From Zygnema cylindricum (lineage: Eukaryota > Streptophyta > Zygnematophyceae > Zygnematales > Zygnemataceae), in the NCBI GenBank assembly GCA_037447655.1, contig JBBHKE010001258.1, positions 332,453 to 386,657 on the forward strand: a DNA stretch of 54,205 nucleotides. Direction: 5' to 3'. The notes under the pieces were generated by a model, which saw only the letters and a list, made by a program, of their open reading frames with translations, had not been told where the DNA came from and did not search any database. Of the stretch, positions 28,618 through 42,600 are shown in pieces. How positions within the stretch are numbered: position 1 is the stretch's first letter; the number at the start of each line of letters is the position of its first letter. A program made the translations under genes and the position numbers.

Positions 28618-31600
28618 ATGGCCAAAGGAGGCCTACGCCTTTTGGCGTATGCCTCTCGTCGCCTACGAAGCTCCTATGAAGCTTCCTCTCCCTGGAAATG
28701 TTCAGGGCCACCTGGCACGGTTTTATCGGTCGAAAGCAGGTTGACTTCTCCTGGATCTCCCTGTTTTTTTGGGAGCTATTTCTCACAAACAAGAGGCTAC
28801 GGTTCTTTACCAGCTCCAAGCGATGATCGAGAGAGGGAGCCATGGCGAGATTCTTTGGAAAAGGTATAAAACTTCCATGCGATGTTGTTCATACACTCTC
28901 AGTATATGTTATCGCTTTTGTTAAATGCACTTACGCTATATTGTTATTTTTGTTAAATATATTCTCACACACACACATACACACACACAAACACACACTC
29001 AACTCTCGCTCTAAATTTTTATTTTTTTTAAATGCACCGCGAATCAGTTCGAGGGTTTATACTGTTATAATAACCCTAATTTGGCGAAGGTTTTTATTGG
29101 CTCCTGGCGATAAAATAGTGGTGATAATAATATTTTCACGTTCATGAAACTGATCATATAATCGCTGTTAATTGTCGACAACAAAGTTAAACAACAATTT
29201 TTCTAAGGTTTATGATTCAAGGTTTCTGAATTACAATGGGATCTGCGAATTTGAATCTCTTTTTATTAATCATAACAGCTGAATAATCCTATGGGCTTCA
29301 GAAGGAAAAAATATAAAAAACAAAAGACTAAAGACAAGCGACAGAAGACAAAAAAAACTAAAAACTGAAAACGAAAAGCAAAAAAATAAAAACTATAAAC
29401 AAAAAAATTAAGAAATAAAAACGAAAAAAAAAAAAAAACTTAAATATAAAATAAGCAATTTTATTTGGGTTTATACGAGGTCGTGATATCACTTTTTTTT
29501 AGTTGTTTTCATCAGTAAATATATTCATGTGAGTTACAGCAAATTTACATTTGCATTTTCTTGGCAACTGTTGGTCTTAGTAGCTGTTGGACATCACTCG
29601 CCTCTCATAAATTTTTACAAAGGTTTTGGTCCAATTTTCCTTACTAAGGAAAATTGGAATTGGACTTTTGAATTAGCTCCCTGTCTTTCTCCCCCCCCCT
29701 CCCTCCTCTCTCTCTCTCTCACTTTTTCTCTCTCTCTAACTCTTTCCCTCATTCTTCTCACTTTATATTTCTGCATCTTTCTCTCTCTATTCTTTTTTCC
29801 CATCTAATAATTTCATATCCAGATTATTTACTAAGGGAAATTGGAAATGGAAGTGGAAGTGGAAGTGGAAATGGAATTTCTAATTAGCTGAGAGAAAGAC
29901 TCGTAGGAAGTAGTCACTTTGCAATTTACAAAGTGCACTGTGAATCGGTATTAGAGTAAATAAATTATTAGTGTGGGACTTTTATAATGTGTTATTAACT
30001 CTAATTCAGTTCCACATGACGTGGCTGGGTTTGAAGCATCTAGAGAATTAGCTGTAAGTGAAAAAAGATTAGTGGTATTACTGCTAACATATGGTTAGAA
30101 GGCAAGGGTAGCTTCATGAATGATGTTTTTACATAAAAAAGTGAAAAGTCAAGTTTTGAGATCATGTTTTAAATAATTTTTCTTTTGAACGATTCTTTTA
30201 TGGGGTACAGATTCGAAACATAGGCATTTCAGCACACATTGATTCAGGCAAAACCACTTTGACAGAACGTATCCTTTTTTACACCGGACGTATTCACGAG
30301 ATTCACGAAGTAAAGGGCCGAGATGGAGTAGGTGCAAAAATGGATTCTATGGATCTTGAAAGAGAGAAGGGTATTACAATTCAATCAGCTGCCACATTTT
30401 GCACATGGGGAGACCACCAGGTAAGATGTTTCTTGCAAGCTTTTTTTTATTTTGTTAGAAATCACGTCATTTTTTTTCTTAAACCAAGCCCTGGTGATGG
30501 AATGGTAATATAGACATTGTTAAATAATAAGAGTCTTGAAATGAATCAGAAGTCAAGAAACGTCAAGAAACATCAAGAAAAGCTGTTTACAAGTTGTCTC
30601 TACCAGCAATGGTGTGCCATCCAAGGTTTACGACTAACGTTGAGTTCCTGCTAGTGCGTTTTATTTGTATGAGCCTGGATTTGGGGCATTTAGTTTATAT
30701 AGATAGCTATATTGTTTGGATATGAACTTGGGAAATTGAATGGCCGAGTTTACCACACATAAGGACACTGTGAATGGATAAGGAACCCGACGGGCTTTTT
30801 CTGTTGCGTTTCATATCGGACTGATTTTGTACTTCTATTGTGTAGATGATTAAGTGGTTGTTCCACATTACTGCAGTTACTGTATTACTGCAGAATGGTC
30901 TCCCGTTATCTTTTTAAATCATGCTCTTATGTTTCTGTTGTAAATTGTACTCTTAGAGACGGAGACAGATCATAAACGCATATTGAAAGTCGTGAGTCTA
31001 GTTTGTGCGCTTGGTTAGAAAATGATGGTTTGAGAAAATGATTGCGATATGTCTGTCTAGTTATGGGATGTGAATATTTTTTTGTGTTTATGCCCTGTAA
31101 ATAGGATAATTTGTACTGGAAATTATTTGGCATACACGTCAGACAATTGGTCCACTTGCCTCCTTTTCTATTGCATCGGCAGTAGTTGTACTGAAGCATT
31201 TTTTTTTCGGGGTCTTTGTAGTATGGCTCTAATGACGTTATTAGCCCTCTCAAGTTTTGCTAGGGACCTGGCCTGGCATAATGCAGATTAACATAATTGA
31301 CACACCCGGTCACGTGGATTTTACTATCGAGGTGGAACGAGCTCTTCGAGTATTGGATGGGGCAGTTCTGGTTCTCTGTAGTGTGGGTGGTGTACAAAGT
31401 CAGAGTATCACTGTTGATCGTCAAATGCGTCGCTATAAGTGTGTACCCTTTTCTCCCTTCTGATCCTTGCTTGTTCGATCATATATGTAGACTGTGATAT
31501 TTTTTTCCGTGTTTGTTTATGCGGCAGCATATGTTGCCGTATCTATTCAACAGTCATTTGTTTCACTTTTTATCAGGTTTATGGTCCTCAACGTCATGCT

Positions 31601-33348
31601 GATGCCATGCATTCTTATGCCGTTTTTTTTCCTAGAAAAGTATATTTTTTTCTTGTTTAGTCCCAAGGTGATGTATGATGTTTCCCTTCATCCACCAAAA
31701 GTAGCTAATTTTCTGCTTCTTTGCATCGCTATCATACTTGAAGCACCTGGATCCTCATGTTTGCAATTTGTATTTTTTCTTTAATTAAATCACAATTGGT
31801 TTCTAAGTTTCTACAGTCGGCAGTCTTGAATTAATGATTTACTGCAACCAATAAAAAATAAGCTTGACTAACTTATTGTGGATAAGTCTATCACGCAAAT
31901 CATTTACACGTTTGAAGATAACCGAGTCCATAAAACCCATTTTTCATCGTTCTCTGGGCAAGATTCTCAGTCTGCTAAGGTATTATAACTCATTTTCTGT
32001 CATCAATTATATGCTGGAAAACCTGCTAAAAACAGACGCATGAAGATGGATTAAATCATTGTGTATTCATTATCATTTTAAACATCAAACTCATCCGCTG
32101 ATTGTTAAAATACTCCAAGCGCCTTGCTGATGAAGTTCTCCCCAACTAGCTTACATGACAACCATATGGGTGTAGTTTTTTGAATCTCTATTTGGATCAG
32201 TAGGGAAGTTTAATGTAACATTTTCTGAGAGTACAGTATTGTATATTTCTAGTGTTCCGTTCTCCTAACAAGAATTAATACGACATGCATGTACTTTTTC
32301 AAAGCTCTGTTTGGGTCAGTAGGGAACTTTAAATATATCAATTCTGTTATAATTCAGTTATGTCGTGTTTCCGTTCTCTGTGTCCCTTTTGCAGTGTTCC
32401 TCGTCTTGCATTTATCAACAAATTAGATCGCACGGGAGCAGATCCTTGGAAAGTTTTACTGCAGGTTCGAAATAAACTGCGTCACAATTGTGCCGCAGTT
32501 CAAATTCCCATTGGTCTTGAGGGAGATCTAAAAGGCTTGGTGGACATTGTTCATGAACGTGCAATCATTTTTGAAGGAAGCCAAGGGTGAGTATATAAAG
32601 CTGCACAGATTTAGAGTTTTGAAGGAATCCAAGACATAGAAAGTTAAAGGTTTTGCAGGAGGATGAGATAGAAAGTTGCAAATGTTTAGAGTCCGGAGCT
32701 GTATAGTGTACTCTCCCAATGACTTCAATTTTGAGGAAGGTTTTCGAATGCTGGTATTGGGACGATGGCTGTCGGTATTCCACCTACGCTGTTCGGTAAC
32801 ATGGCTGGGTGATTAAATCCATTTTTACCCGTTTTTCTACTTGCGTGACATTATTTTTGTAAGACGCGACATTTGAGGCGCCAGCCAGCAAAATTCATTC
32901 ACCGAAATTTCACTGACACCACTGACATGGACATCTTTCCCACGATGTTTCAATATCTTTGAAACATCCCATGCTAGGGTTGAAACGGAAAAGTAAATCG
33001 CCGACTTTTGTGTTGACTTCTACATCTACGAAATGACAAACATTAACGCTGTATGGTATATTTTTATTACATTTGGTCAAGATGGTGATATACAGAATCT
33101 GCAAAAAATGCCATGTTAACCAAGCACCTTAGGTGGGAACAAGGCTAGTGGTTGGGTGCGTTTTTAAATGTTGTGGCTGGAAAATTGGATTTTCAGAGGT
33201 TACGTGAAATGGTATAGGAATTCATGGGTGGTTTAGGCTTTGACGTTAGCCTTTGTGCTGATGAAACTGGTTCCCTCAAAGCAATCTCTCCTTGCAACTG
33301 TTTGGTTTTATCTAACTGTTATTTTATTCGGCAGCTGGTATGCCTTGC

Positions 33349-33406
<58 letters not shown>

Positions 33407-36400
33407 ATATTCCAAACTTAAGTCCTGTCATGGTTGACAATGGCAAGAACATCATGGACAGAAAGGCGAGAGTACGGTTTTCGATTAATTTGTCGTATGT
33501 TATCAAATGATGGTGTTCTTTTTTTTCATGTTGTACCATGTTTTCCAAATTTCGATTATCAGAATTGGAATTCAGTAAGGTGCTCTTTTTTACTGCAGAG
33601 AAAAGATGAGGGAGGAGGCGATCCCAGAGAACTTGTTGGAGACTACTGCCGAAAAAAGACGTGAACTTATTGAGCAAGTCTCTGAAGTAGATGACGAGCT
33701 CGCAGAGTTATTCCTAAGTGAGGAGCCTATATCTGGAGATGTTTTACAGGTGAGTTAATGACCGTTTCTTTCTCTGTCATTATTAAATAAGTTTTGAAAA
33801 CTGTGGAATATGAGTTATAGGTTATACAGTGACTGACCAGGCTGGTTAAGGAAGACAGGTGAAGGAGTCTTGATGATGGCCATAGATAATCGGCCATAAT
33901 GGAACATTTTTTATGCAAATGAATTGGTTTATATTGGCTGTACTCTTTAGTGAGACCGGATAGATCCATACAACTATGAATTTTGAATCATGCAGCGATG
34001 ATTTGTTTATGTAAATATGCATCAGACAGTACTATATTGTCACTACGGCTTCTTTCTAGACATGATCAAATTCAAGTCAAATTGGTTTAATAAACAGACA
34101 AAATTGTGTATGGTTACAGGCGGCCGTTCGGAGAGCTACACTTAAACTTGAATTTATTCCTGTTTTTATGGGAAGTGCCTTCAAAAACAAGGTCAGTTAG
34201 TGTGGGAACTACCGCAAAGTATTGTCTCTTAAGCTGCTGATAATTTTCTCGGCATAGATGTTTACGCATTTTATTTCTATCATCGCTGAATATTGTCTCT
34301 AAGCTGTTGACAATTTTTTTGCAATAGAGGTATAAGAACTATACAAGGATTTTCTCTTTTTTGGGTGGGAACAGGGTGTACAACTGTTGTTGAATGGTGT
34401 AAAGGAATACCTACCTTGCCCTTTAGAAGTGGAGAATTACGCATTGGATCAGAACAAAAATGAGGATAAGGTGTGAACATGGGAGTGAAAAGATGGTTGG
34501 AATTTGAACATGGGATTGAAAGGAAGGTTAAAATTTGAGCATGGGAGTGGAAAGAAGAACATGGGAGTGAGGAGAAGGTTGTTACAAGGAAGGTCGAAAT
34601 TTGAATCTGGGAGTGAAGAGAGTTGAAATTTGAACATGTAGTAAAAACAAGGTTGAAATTAGTCAAAATAGGAGTGTGGCTGAGTCATATGAAGTTTATG
34701 AGCATGAGAGATTATCCGCATAAAAAATGCCGCAAAGGGTAAACTAGAAAATGAATATTGAACTTCTATTAAATGTTATTGGTAGATTTATTTTCTTTTG
34801 TTCTGTTGAGGTGGAGAGGGAAGTCAGGACTTTAAGCCATTTTATGAGCCAGATCCCATGCCTATCACTTGCTGAGTGTAAGGAATTTTTTTAACGAAGT
34901 TTTCAGAAGGTCAAAAATGTCCATGTCTTGCCTATCTAGTCTCTATTATCTAGTCTCTTTAGTGTTGACATTGATGTTTAACTCAATTCCCATCACCTTT
35001 AAGAAGACTAAAAGCAGGAATCTTTTATGCAGGTGATCCTTCAAGGTTCTCCGGACGGCCATTTGGTTGGTCTTGCCTTTAAGTTGGAGGAAGGACGTTT
35101 TGGTCAACTCACATACTTGAGGTAGTTTTTTTTTTTCCGTAGTAAACAGGAAAATTGTCTCTTGTTTTAAGACCCTTCTTTTCCTTACTGTTTCTTGGGT
35201 TGTGAACCATAAATAGGGGGAAATGGTTTTATGTAAGATCCCTTCTTACTGTGCCATTTGTTCAATTACGATAATGTGGAGAAAGAAAAAAAAGTTATTG
35301 CAACAACTCTAGTGTCTGAAATTGCTATCGGTTGGGCAGATTGTATGAAGGTACCTTGAGAAGGGGAGACTTTATTTACAATACTGCCAACTGGAAGAAA
35401 ATCAAGGTAAGGACCAGGCGGTATCCCCTCAATTTTTTCAATTCGATTCCTGAATGCAGGGCTGGTGTTAGTTTTTTAACCTTTTTTTCCTTTCTCCGCT
35501 GTGTCAGGGGCGGCACATGAAAATCTCATGTTTTGAATTTTGTAGCGAGAATCTCAGTTTGTTTTTTTAAAGAAAACACAACAAGAGATTGAGAGGGAGG
35601 ATGAAGAAGGGAGAGCGGGAGGGAATGCTGTCATGAAACACGCTGGTGTATTTTTGTTCTTAGGAAGACAATATGTATGAGATTTGTAAAATGAACTAGA
35701 CAGGTTGGGCCAATTCAAACTTCATGTAATTAAAGATTCTATGTTTTAAGTGATTTTGATTGATTATGTTCTATTTTCGTTAGATATACCTCAATCTTGT
35801 TTCAATATTTTGTACTGTATGCTTAATGTATCAAGATAAATGAAATATGAACAAATATGAATTTACACTCGTTTGTTACCGTTTATCTATACGCTTGCTT
35901 GGTAATGTCTATTTATGCGCCGTTTTTTCGTCTGATTTATACGCTTGTTTGTAATGTTTATCTATACGCTCATTTTTCTTGTCTCTTTGTACGCTCCTTT
36001 TTTAAAGTCTATCTATATGCTTGTTTGTTAATGTTTATCTATGTTTTTATGGTTGTGCTTTCAGGTTCCCCGTCTTGTGAGAATGCATTCAGATGATATG
36101 GAGGTGAGCAGTTTGTCCCATCTGGTCTTAATGAATCTCACATAGAACAGTTCAGTTTTTGCACTTTGTCCACAATTTTTTTGCCTATTTTTGTCGACGT
36201 TCTCAGAGAGAGGTCTTTTGTTCATTTATGTTAATTCTTATGAATACTGGGGATGTATTTCTTGTCAAACTATTGGAATATTACAGGACATTCAGGAGGC
36301 TCGAGCCGGAGAAATTGTTGCCATGTTTGGTGTGGATTGTGCAACAGGTTTGTTTCGAATTACCTTAGTTTTTTTCTTTTCTCGTATTCTTTAAAAGTAA

Positions 36401-36629
36401 GAATTATGAATTACGAATTATGTACATGTTAATTGCTTTTCTCATGTGTTTTGGAGTAGTTATAGGTTATTGAGGAAAATGTACTATTAAACTGTTATCT
36501 CCAATAATGTATCACATATGATTCCCTTCCTATGACTACCGCGATATAGATCGCCAATTGGGAACTCGAAGTGAACCAAAGTAAATAAAAAATAGAGAGA
36601 GTCGGAGACAAAGGGAGAGAAGTGGTGAA

Positions 36630-36675
<46 letters not shown>

Positions 36676-39600
36676 ATGGTTTCAGTTTTAAAGTGCCTTT
36701 GGATTATCAAAACAGTATTTTTTTAGTACAGCGTCTAACTGTTTTTCCTTAAATTCAGTCATATTTAGTTCTCGAGTATTGCAAATTGTGGTATAAAATT
36801 AAGGGCTTTTTTTCAGAGTTATTTTGGATCCGCTGGGTTATCGGATCTACCTTGTCGATGTAAACGTTAATTTTATAGGATTTTCAACTCTTATCTGTGG
36901 TATTCAGGAACTAACGTGAATCATGAAAAGTAGTTTTTTGTAAAACTATTGCGATTCACACGATTTAATTTGTTTTTAATTTGTATGGTACATGGTACAG
37001 ACAAATGTTAATGCTGTCCATACCTAATATTGTGTAGACAGCAAAAAAGTGATATGGAAAAGATGGGGTTTGGGTCAACAATACTTTTCTGAAATGAGTT
37101 CCGTGATAGAAACTTGTTTGTTTTTGCATTCGCGGTAGAGAACTCAAGTAGTCTATCTTATTCTTATTGACTTTTTTAATGCAGAAAAAGGAAAAAAAAC
37201 AAATGAAAAGGGGGTGCGGATAAAGTGTAATAATCTGGATTCATTTTATGATTCAGGAGACATGTTTTTTGATGGAGCGGTTTGTTATACTATAATTCAA
37301 AATGAGTTTTTGTTGATAGAAAGTGCCTTAAAAGTATAGGTTAAAAATTATAATTCGGTTTCATTTCATGATCTAAGAGACACTTTTACTGGTGGAGCTG
37401 TCTATTATACTATGACTAGACTACTATTGTGTCTGTCTTATCCTTTTGACTTTTTCTTAACAAAAAAAAAAAAACTTTTTCTCATCAAAAAAAATAAACA
37501 AAAACAAGCAGAAAAAGCAGAGTAGCGATAAACAAATTTTAATATCTGTTTTTTCTTTTAATGATTCAGGAGACACGTTTACCGATGGGTCTGTCCGTTA
37601 CACCATGACTTCCATGAATGTTCCCGAGCCTGTTATGTCTCTCTCCATCACTCCAGCCTCGAAGGATGTCGGCCCTCAGGTGGGAAATTCATCTGTTTTT
37701 CAATTTAAAAATGAAAAGTTGACGTTTGTTATATGGTATTTGGACGCTTTTCTTTTCGTTTCTTTTCTCTTTGATTAGCCTTAACCTTGGCGGTCGTTGT
37801 ATGTTGTATGAACATGTTTTATTTTGTCTTCTTCTCTCCAATTTGCTCAAAGAACTTGCTATCATACATTTTGGAGGGTAGTGGGAATGGGAGAGGTAGA
37901 GGTTGGAATGGGAGGGGTTGAGGGAGAGGGTGTGGGAGAGGCAGAGAGTGAGAGAATGGGAAGATTAATCAAAAAGGGAACAAAATTTTCTGCTTCGTGC
38001 TGGCACAACTTTTTGTAATCTCTGTCAAAAAAGACTATGTTTGAGTAGTTTTTGACTTTTCCCCATGCCACTATCAGAATTTATGAATATGTTTTGAGAA
38101 TTTTGCAGATGTCTTCTTTTCACCTAATTCTGGCAAATTTAGTTCATTTTGAATTTATCGCTTTATCTTTCTCTCTCTCTCTCCCGCCTGCCTTATATGC
38201 AGTTTTCAAAGGCGTTGAATCGTTTCCAGAAAGAAGATCCCACATTCAAAGTCAGTTTGGATCCTGACAGCGGCCAGGTAAAAAATAAGCTTTATTTTTA
38301 TTTTTGCTTTTATTTTTTTATTCCTTATATTCTTTACTTCTTTTCCTTCGGAGGGTGGTATCTCAATATTTCCACCTTCAGGATTGTAGTGAGATTGGCC
38401 GCTGGTTACACTTTTTACTCTCAGTTTTTTGAGTTTTTTGGAAGGGGAAAAAAAAAAAAAGGATCTCTGACGAAGGGGACCAAGTTGTGAATGTAGACAA
38501 TTATTTCCGGGATACTTTTTTACTTTCAGTTTCTTGAGTTTTTTGGAAGGGAAAAAACAAAAAAAGGGCCTCTGAAGAAGGGTACCAAGTTTTGAGTGCA
38601 GACAATTATTTCCGGAATGGGCGAGCTCCATCTTGACATTTATGTGGAGCGAATCAAGCGAGAATACAAGGTCAGGAAAATTTTCTTTCATGTTCTACGA
38701 TACTGGGAACATAAAAAGAAACAAATTTACAGTGTTATTAACACAAGTGTGTTTCTCTTGACGAGTGGAGTTCTTCTTTTTGATTAACTGTTATTTTTTT
38801 CTCTTTGTTGTTCTTTCCTTTTGACATAGTAGTAGATTGTGTGAGAGATTTGCAGGTCGAAACTGTCGTAGGAAAACCACAAGTGAACTTCAGAGAAACT
38901 ATTACAAGACGAGCCGATTTTGATTATACACACAAAAAACAGAGTGGAGGACAAGGACAATACGGTCGAGTCATTGGGTGAGTGAGTGTGGTAACAATTA
39001 TTTAGGAAAAAATTACATCGCTCTTTGGGATAGTGAGTTATCAATGTTAACAATTTACTAGCATTAACTACACTAAATTGTGTTTTAACATGTGGCTCAT
39101 TATGGGCTACTTAACTTATTACTGTTATTAACACTAATATATGACTTTGGGTCAAAAAAAGCCTTCACTCACATAGCGTTTTTAACTTTTAGGAGCAATG
39201 GGCGGTGTATATCTTCCATCGCCATGAGACTTAATGATTCTAATTCAGTCACAGGTTTTTTTTCACCCAATATCATAAAATAGTGTCAATGACATTTTAA
39301 GTGTCTGACCACAATTCGATGTCGTTAATACTAATACCTCTCTCACCTAATTCACTCACTCTGATAGGAATCAAAGGCATACCTGTTTGCTTTTTAAGTG
39401 TGGTAAATTGCTCACTGTATTTTGTATGGATTTATTGGCGAATGCATTGCATTTTTCCATGTAAGGCTATAAAATTTCATGTGAGGTTTTGAGTGCAGTT
39501 CATGTCGAATTCAATTTTGTTTGCTTTTGTTTTCAAAAGATGCTAGTTAATAAACTTTTCAAAATTACGGTAGTCCAGATTAATTGCACTGGGCTTTTGC

Positions 39601-42600
39601 TGAAATTACTTAAGTATTCTTGGACCCTCTTTTTAGCAAAATTGAAGAGTGTTTTTGCTTTGTTGTTTTTGACAAAGCATTTACCTACCCTTTGTTTGTG
39701 TTTACTCCATCGGCATTTTGGCAATTATTTCACATGTAAACGGATACAAACGATGTAAAAGACTGTATTTTTTTGCTCTTCAGGTTTTAATACGGTTGTG
39801 GATCACACTAGTTACCCGAGAAACGTTGAAGCACTTTCGGCTTTGCCGGTTTCTTTTGGCTTTTGTGAAATACAGGTATATTGAGCCTTTTCAACTCACA
39901 TTCTGATATAAGTGGTGTTTTTTCTTTTATGAGATGCAGGTATATTGAGCCTCTACCGGAAGACTCTCCTGTCAAGTTTGAATTTGTGAATGAAATGGTG
40001 GGTCAGGCGGTCCCTTCGAATTTTATTCCTGCGATCGAGAAAGGATTTATTGAAGCTTCGAATAGGTGTGTACTTTTTTTTTTCTCTTTTATGTTGTTTG
40101 TTGTGATTTTTGGGTTTTTGACGCTTTCCAAGGCTTTTTAGATTTTTCAGTTTTTTTAGGGCTTTAGAGTTCAGGCTGGTAAAGGGAAGGGAGAGACATA
40201 TGGGGAATATAAAGAATTAGTACATTAAGAATACTCTATAAAGAATTTTTACTTAGCGAGTTATTGACTGATTAATGAGTATATAGACTGTTTTCCCATG
40301 TATAAACCGCATACTATTTAAGTGAATAGTTTTTGGCAGAGAATGTGAGCAAAGCTTATCTCCTTTACTTCATGTGACAGCCCGTGTGTTTTGTCTCCAT
40401 CAAAAAGTCGAGACAGGAAGAGATAAGGTGCCATGTTTCGGATGAGGTTTCCTAATAAAAGTGATTGTTATTATGCCTCAATAATAATAATTTTTGACGG
40501 GCAATTTTAAAATTTGGAAGATTAAAATAACTTCCGGACTAGCAGGTTTTGACAGTGGAGCATTGATTGGCTTCCTTTTAAAAGTAGTGACTGGTACTAT
40601 ATACCGATACTAGTCAAGACGCTTCTTTTTCTGTCGTTTTTAACAGCAGTTTTTAAATTTGAAGGTTTGGATGATATTCTTGACTCTTGTTTTTGGTTTT
40701 TTTGCAGTGGGGCGTTGATTGGTTTCCCAGTGGAGAATCTTCGATGTGTTTTGACAGACGGAGCCAGCCACGCGGTAGACAGTAATGAACTTGCATTCAA
40801 ATTGGCATCTCTTTATGCTTTCCGACAGGTACATAGTTGACAAGAACTATTTGCTGAACTCGAAAATGTTTGCACAATCATGCAAAATTGTTGAAAATTG
40901 AGTTTTCTCTTCACACCTATATTATCTTTACCTAGAATTGGAGGCAAAAATACCATTTGAAACCAGTGTGATTCATCTTTCAGCAATGCAGAAACGTAGA
41001 GCCAAAGCTATATGAAAATTTGGAGAGATCTAACATAGTTGTGTATTTTATAAATGCAGACTGCTGTGACTTAATTGTCTATCTATTGTCTATAAGTATT
41101 AACTTCTCACCATTACTTGTCTCGATGTTGAAACAAATTGTATGGCTCTCGCAAATACACAGAAGCAAGGATTCTTGCTCACAGTTGTTTTTTTAACAAC
41201 GCTATTTAGTGACATCTTCAAAAGGTTGTCACCAATAGTAAGGAAACTCAATACTAATTCTGGTGTGAGTTGTAGGTTTGTAAATAGAAATATATCGTCG
41301 TTTGTGCTGCAAAAATTGCCGCCAAAATGATGTGGGCCTAAATATACGCTAAATATCTTTCTAATTTGTGGCTCAATGTAGATACTCTTAACTCTCTGTG
41401 TAGGCATTTCTCCATAAACATACAGACTTTTTTCTTGTGACTGATGGTTGTTTCAAAGTGTATTTTGATTCTGTTTTTCAATGGGACAGCCATGAGAAAG
41501 CTTATAGGTAGGTCTCAGCAAACATAAGAAATGTTCTTTTTCCTTTTCAACCGATGCTTGTTTCCATGTGCGTCTTAATGTCTATTCTTATGGTTGTCTC
41601 TATGTGTATTTTTTTGTTTTTAAATGAGGCAGTGTTATGAGAAGGCTTCGCCGGTTATTTTGGAACCTGTTATGACAGTGGAGGTTAAGGCTCCCGTAGA
41701 ATTTCAAGGAACGATTATAGGGAACGTTAATAGGTATGTTTTTATTCCTTGGTTGGGTGAGAGTAAAGGCGTTCTTGTGTTTTATGATAAATGAAAGTGA
41801 AAAAGAGGAGCAACTGGAGAGGGTTGGGCTTACGTTAAAAGAGAGAAGGAATAAAGAAAAAGAGAAAAAGGAGAGGAAAGGAAGAAAAAAAAAGAAAAAG
41901 ATGGGTGTTTTTTGTGTTAAATGTAAGAAAGGAAAAAAATGAGAAATAGGTTTCTTTTATGGTTTCTTCAATGAGCCAGGCATTTGAACTTTTGATAATT
42001 TATTTCAAAAATAGTACCAGAAATATTCTGTTCAAAATCCAAATTTTTAGAAATTACAAACCATAATAGTTTGAATGACCCAGAAAATAGCTGTATAGAA
42101 AAGGAGAAAAAAGCGTCTTTTTGTTTTGGAATAAAAGCCAGAAAAACTAAACGAGAAGAGGAAAGTTAAATTAGTGTTTTATGGTTTATCCAATTGAGCC
42201 AGGCAATTGTTGAATAATTATTGTCAAAAAAGTTACAAGAAATATTCTGCTCAAAATTCAAAATTTCCAGTAATTACAAACCATAAACAGCTCGATTTAC
42301 CCAGAAAATAGTTGTACGCGATGGGAGCTTTTTCTTGTTCAGATTGGTGTTTAAAAGGCTACAGTATTAAGTAAACAGTTTAAAAGTATGTGTTTAAGTT
42401 TTAAAAAATAACTCAAAATTAAAATATTTTCCTTTTTGAAAGTTCGACTCCTTGAAAAGTTTACATCAACCACCCAGAAAAATTAAAAAAGGAACCAAAT
42501 TTTCCTATTTGCTTTCTGGTTCAACAGCGTGGAAGTATAGAAAAGATTGTCAGATTCATAAAATTTACGATGTTTTGGCATCCAATTGGTCTTTGTCGTA

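Noticed and set aside
32240-32262. CTAG followed by TGTTCCGTTCTCC as an echo of MEFG1 exon 4 (TGTTCCTCGTC)
   Set aside because: It aligns better with intron sequence GTGTTTCCGTTCTCT at 32365-32380, so it is an intronic duplication without the junction.
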